Source: CAYVXE01 sp964455375 (GTDB taxonomy: Bacteria > Zhuqueibacterota > Zhuqueibacteria > Oceanimicrobiales > Oceanimicrobiaceae). From it: 14,906 nucleotides of DNA. The notes under the pieces are model-generated. The model had not been told where the DNA came from, made no database searches, and saw only the letters and a program-made list of their open reading frames with translations. The position numbers and the translations under genes were made by a program. Where the stretch lies: assembly GCA_964455375.1 (NCBI GenBank), contig CAYVXE010000102.1, positions 1 to 14,906 on the forward strand. Direction: 5' to 3'. Shown piece after piece: positions 14,512 to 14,906 of the stretch (the stretch's first letter is position 1; each line of letters starts with the position of its first letter).

Positions 14512-14906
14512 TCATCTTAAAAGAAGCATTCGTTTACTCGCCGTCACTGAGCCGTTCGAGAAATGATAAAAATAGGTACCGCTTGCCATCCCGTGTCCTG
14601 CATCATCTGTTCCATCCCAAACAAAATAATGGGTTCCGGATGGCAGAGTGGCATTAAGGAGGGTTTTTATTTTTTCCCCCAGTAGGTTATAAATCGTTAA
14701 CGTTGTGGGACCGGTTTTTTTTTGAACAAATTCGATGATCGTTGAAGGATTAAATGGATTGGGATAACTCTGTTTTAAAATGAAATTATTCTCCGGTGAA
14801 ACCGACTGTTGCACCTTTGTGGCAATGCTGGATGAGAAGCGATAAATTTTTCCCTGAAAATAATCAAGGGTGTAAAGTTCATTTTGTTCATCGACGCCAA
14901 AGGAGG
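14512..14906 (-). CDS. Secreted protein C-terminus with T9SS sorting domain, probably PQQ-dependent sugar dehydrogenase-like
   Basis: The frame is open to the right edge, so only the last 131 codons are seen and the N-terminus lies outside. The first residues, SFGVDEQNELYTLDYFQGKI then YRF, match the last blade of soluble glucose/sorbosone dehydrogenase-type beta-propellers ('SFGeD..GElY..dy..G.IYRl'). After a short linker (SSSIATKVQQSVSPENNF) comes a type A T9SS sorting domain: LKQSYPNPFNPSTIIEF, LTIYNLLGEKIKTL, HYFVWDGTDDAGHGMASGTY and the terminal KRMLLLR. The mature protein would be exported through the Sec and type IX systems and released or anchored at the cell surface, where it could oxidise sugars with PQQ. 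The sorting tail is certain; the enzymatic label rests on a short piece and could be another beta-propeller. Confidence 0.75.
   Translation of the reverse strand, partial: SFGVDEQNELYTLDYFQGKIYRFSSSIATKVQQSVSPENNFILKQSYPNPFNPSTIIEFVQKKTGPTTLTIYNLLGEKIKTLLNATLPSGTHYFVWDGTDDAGHGMASGTYFYHFSNGSVTASKRMLLLR

Noticed and set aside
1..14906. CRISPR arrays, tRNA or rRNA genes, intact insertion sequences.
   Set aside because: No regularly spaced repeats, cloverleaf sequences, rRNA segments or intact transposase genes were found on reading both strands.

Overview
The window looks like a metagenome-assembled scaffold from a Gram-negative bacterium of the FCB group (Calditrichota / KSB1 / Ignavibacteria-like). 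The main clue is a type IX secretion sorting domain of the 'YPNPFNPST' kind at the right end. Sodium-coupled symporters, SpoIIE-type phosphatases with large membrane sensor parts, and moderate GC fit this but do not fix a phylum. A run of exactly 100 N (7630-7729) is a scaffolding gap of unknown true length.

Layout. 1-2620 (+): the end of an SSS-family sodium:solute symporter, a uridine-kinase-like P-loop kinase, and a GH13_18 phosphorylase whose residues point to sucrose 6(F)-phosphate phosphorylase; this reads as one sugar operon. 2621-3341: non-coding, holding the decayed minus-strand relic of a DUF559 (VSR-like nuclease fold) protein. 3342-5216 (+): a second, complete SSS symporter. 5237-5509 (-): a probable relic of a small membrane protein. 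5510-10511 (+): two consecutive membrane-bound SpoIIE/PP2C phosphatases. The first carries a CPBP-like membrane domain without its catalytic histidine and is cut by the N gap. The second has a multi-TM N-terminus, an extracytoplasmic sensor and a HAMP linker. Between them lies a 141-bp element bounded by 14-bp inverted repeats. 10569-12734 (-): tex, with a terminator-like hairpin shared with the converging phosphatase gene.

12927-13484 (+) is the most interesting locus. It is an AhpD-like (carboxymuconolactone decarboxylase fold) peroxidase-related protein in which an in-frame TGA sits exactly where the second cysteine of the CxxC redox motif should be. A hairpin follows whose loop places GGUCU at the same distance from the UGA as in E. 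coli fdhF mRNA. It should be read as one 185-residue selenoprotein with a CxxU active site, not as two short ORFs.

13499-14424 (-): two small basic paralogues share a 70-residue C-terminal module (about 60% identical) with a Tudor/PcrA-CTD-like end, but carry different N-termini (zinc ribbon versus AT-hook-like). 14512-14906 (-): the C-terminus of a secreted protein, probably a PQQ-dependent sugar dehydrogenase-type beta-propeller, with the T9SS tail.

The sugar-handling genes (symporters, kinase, phosphorylase, secreted dehydrogenase) suggest a heterotroph taking up carbohydrates with sodium. The paired phosphatases suggest partner-switching signalling, but no anti-sigma or anti-anti-sigma gene lies in the window.
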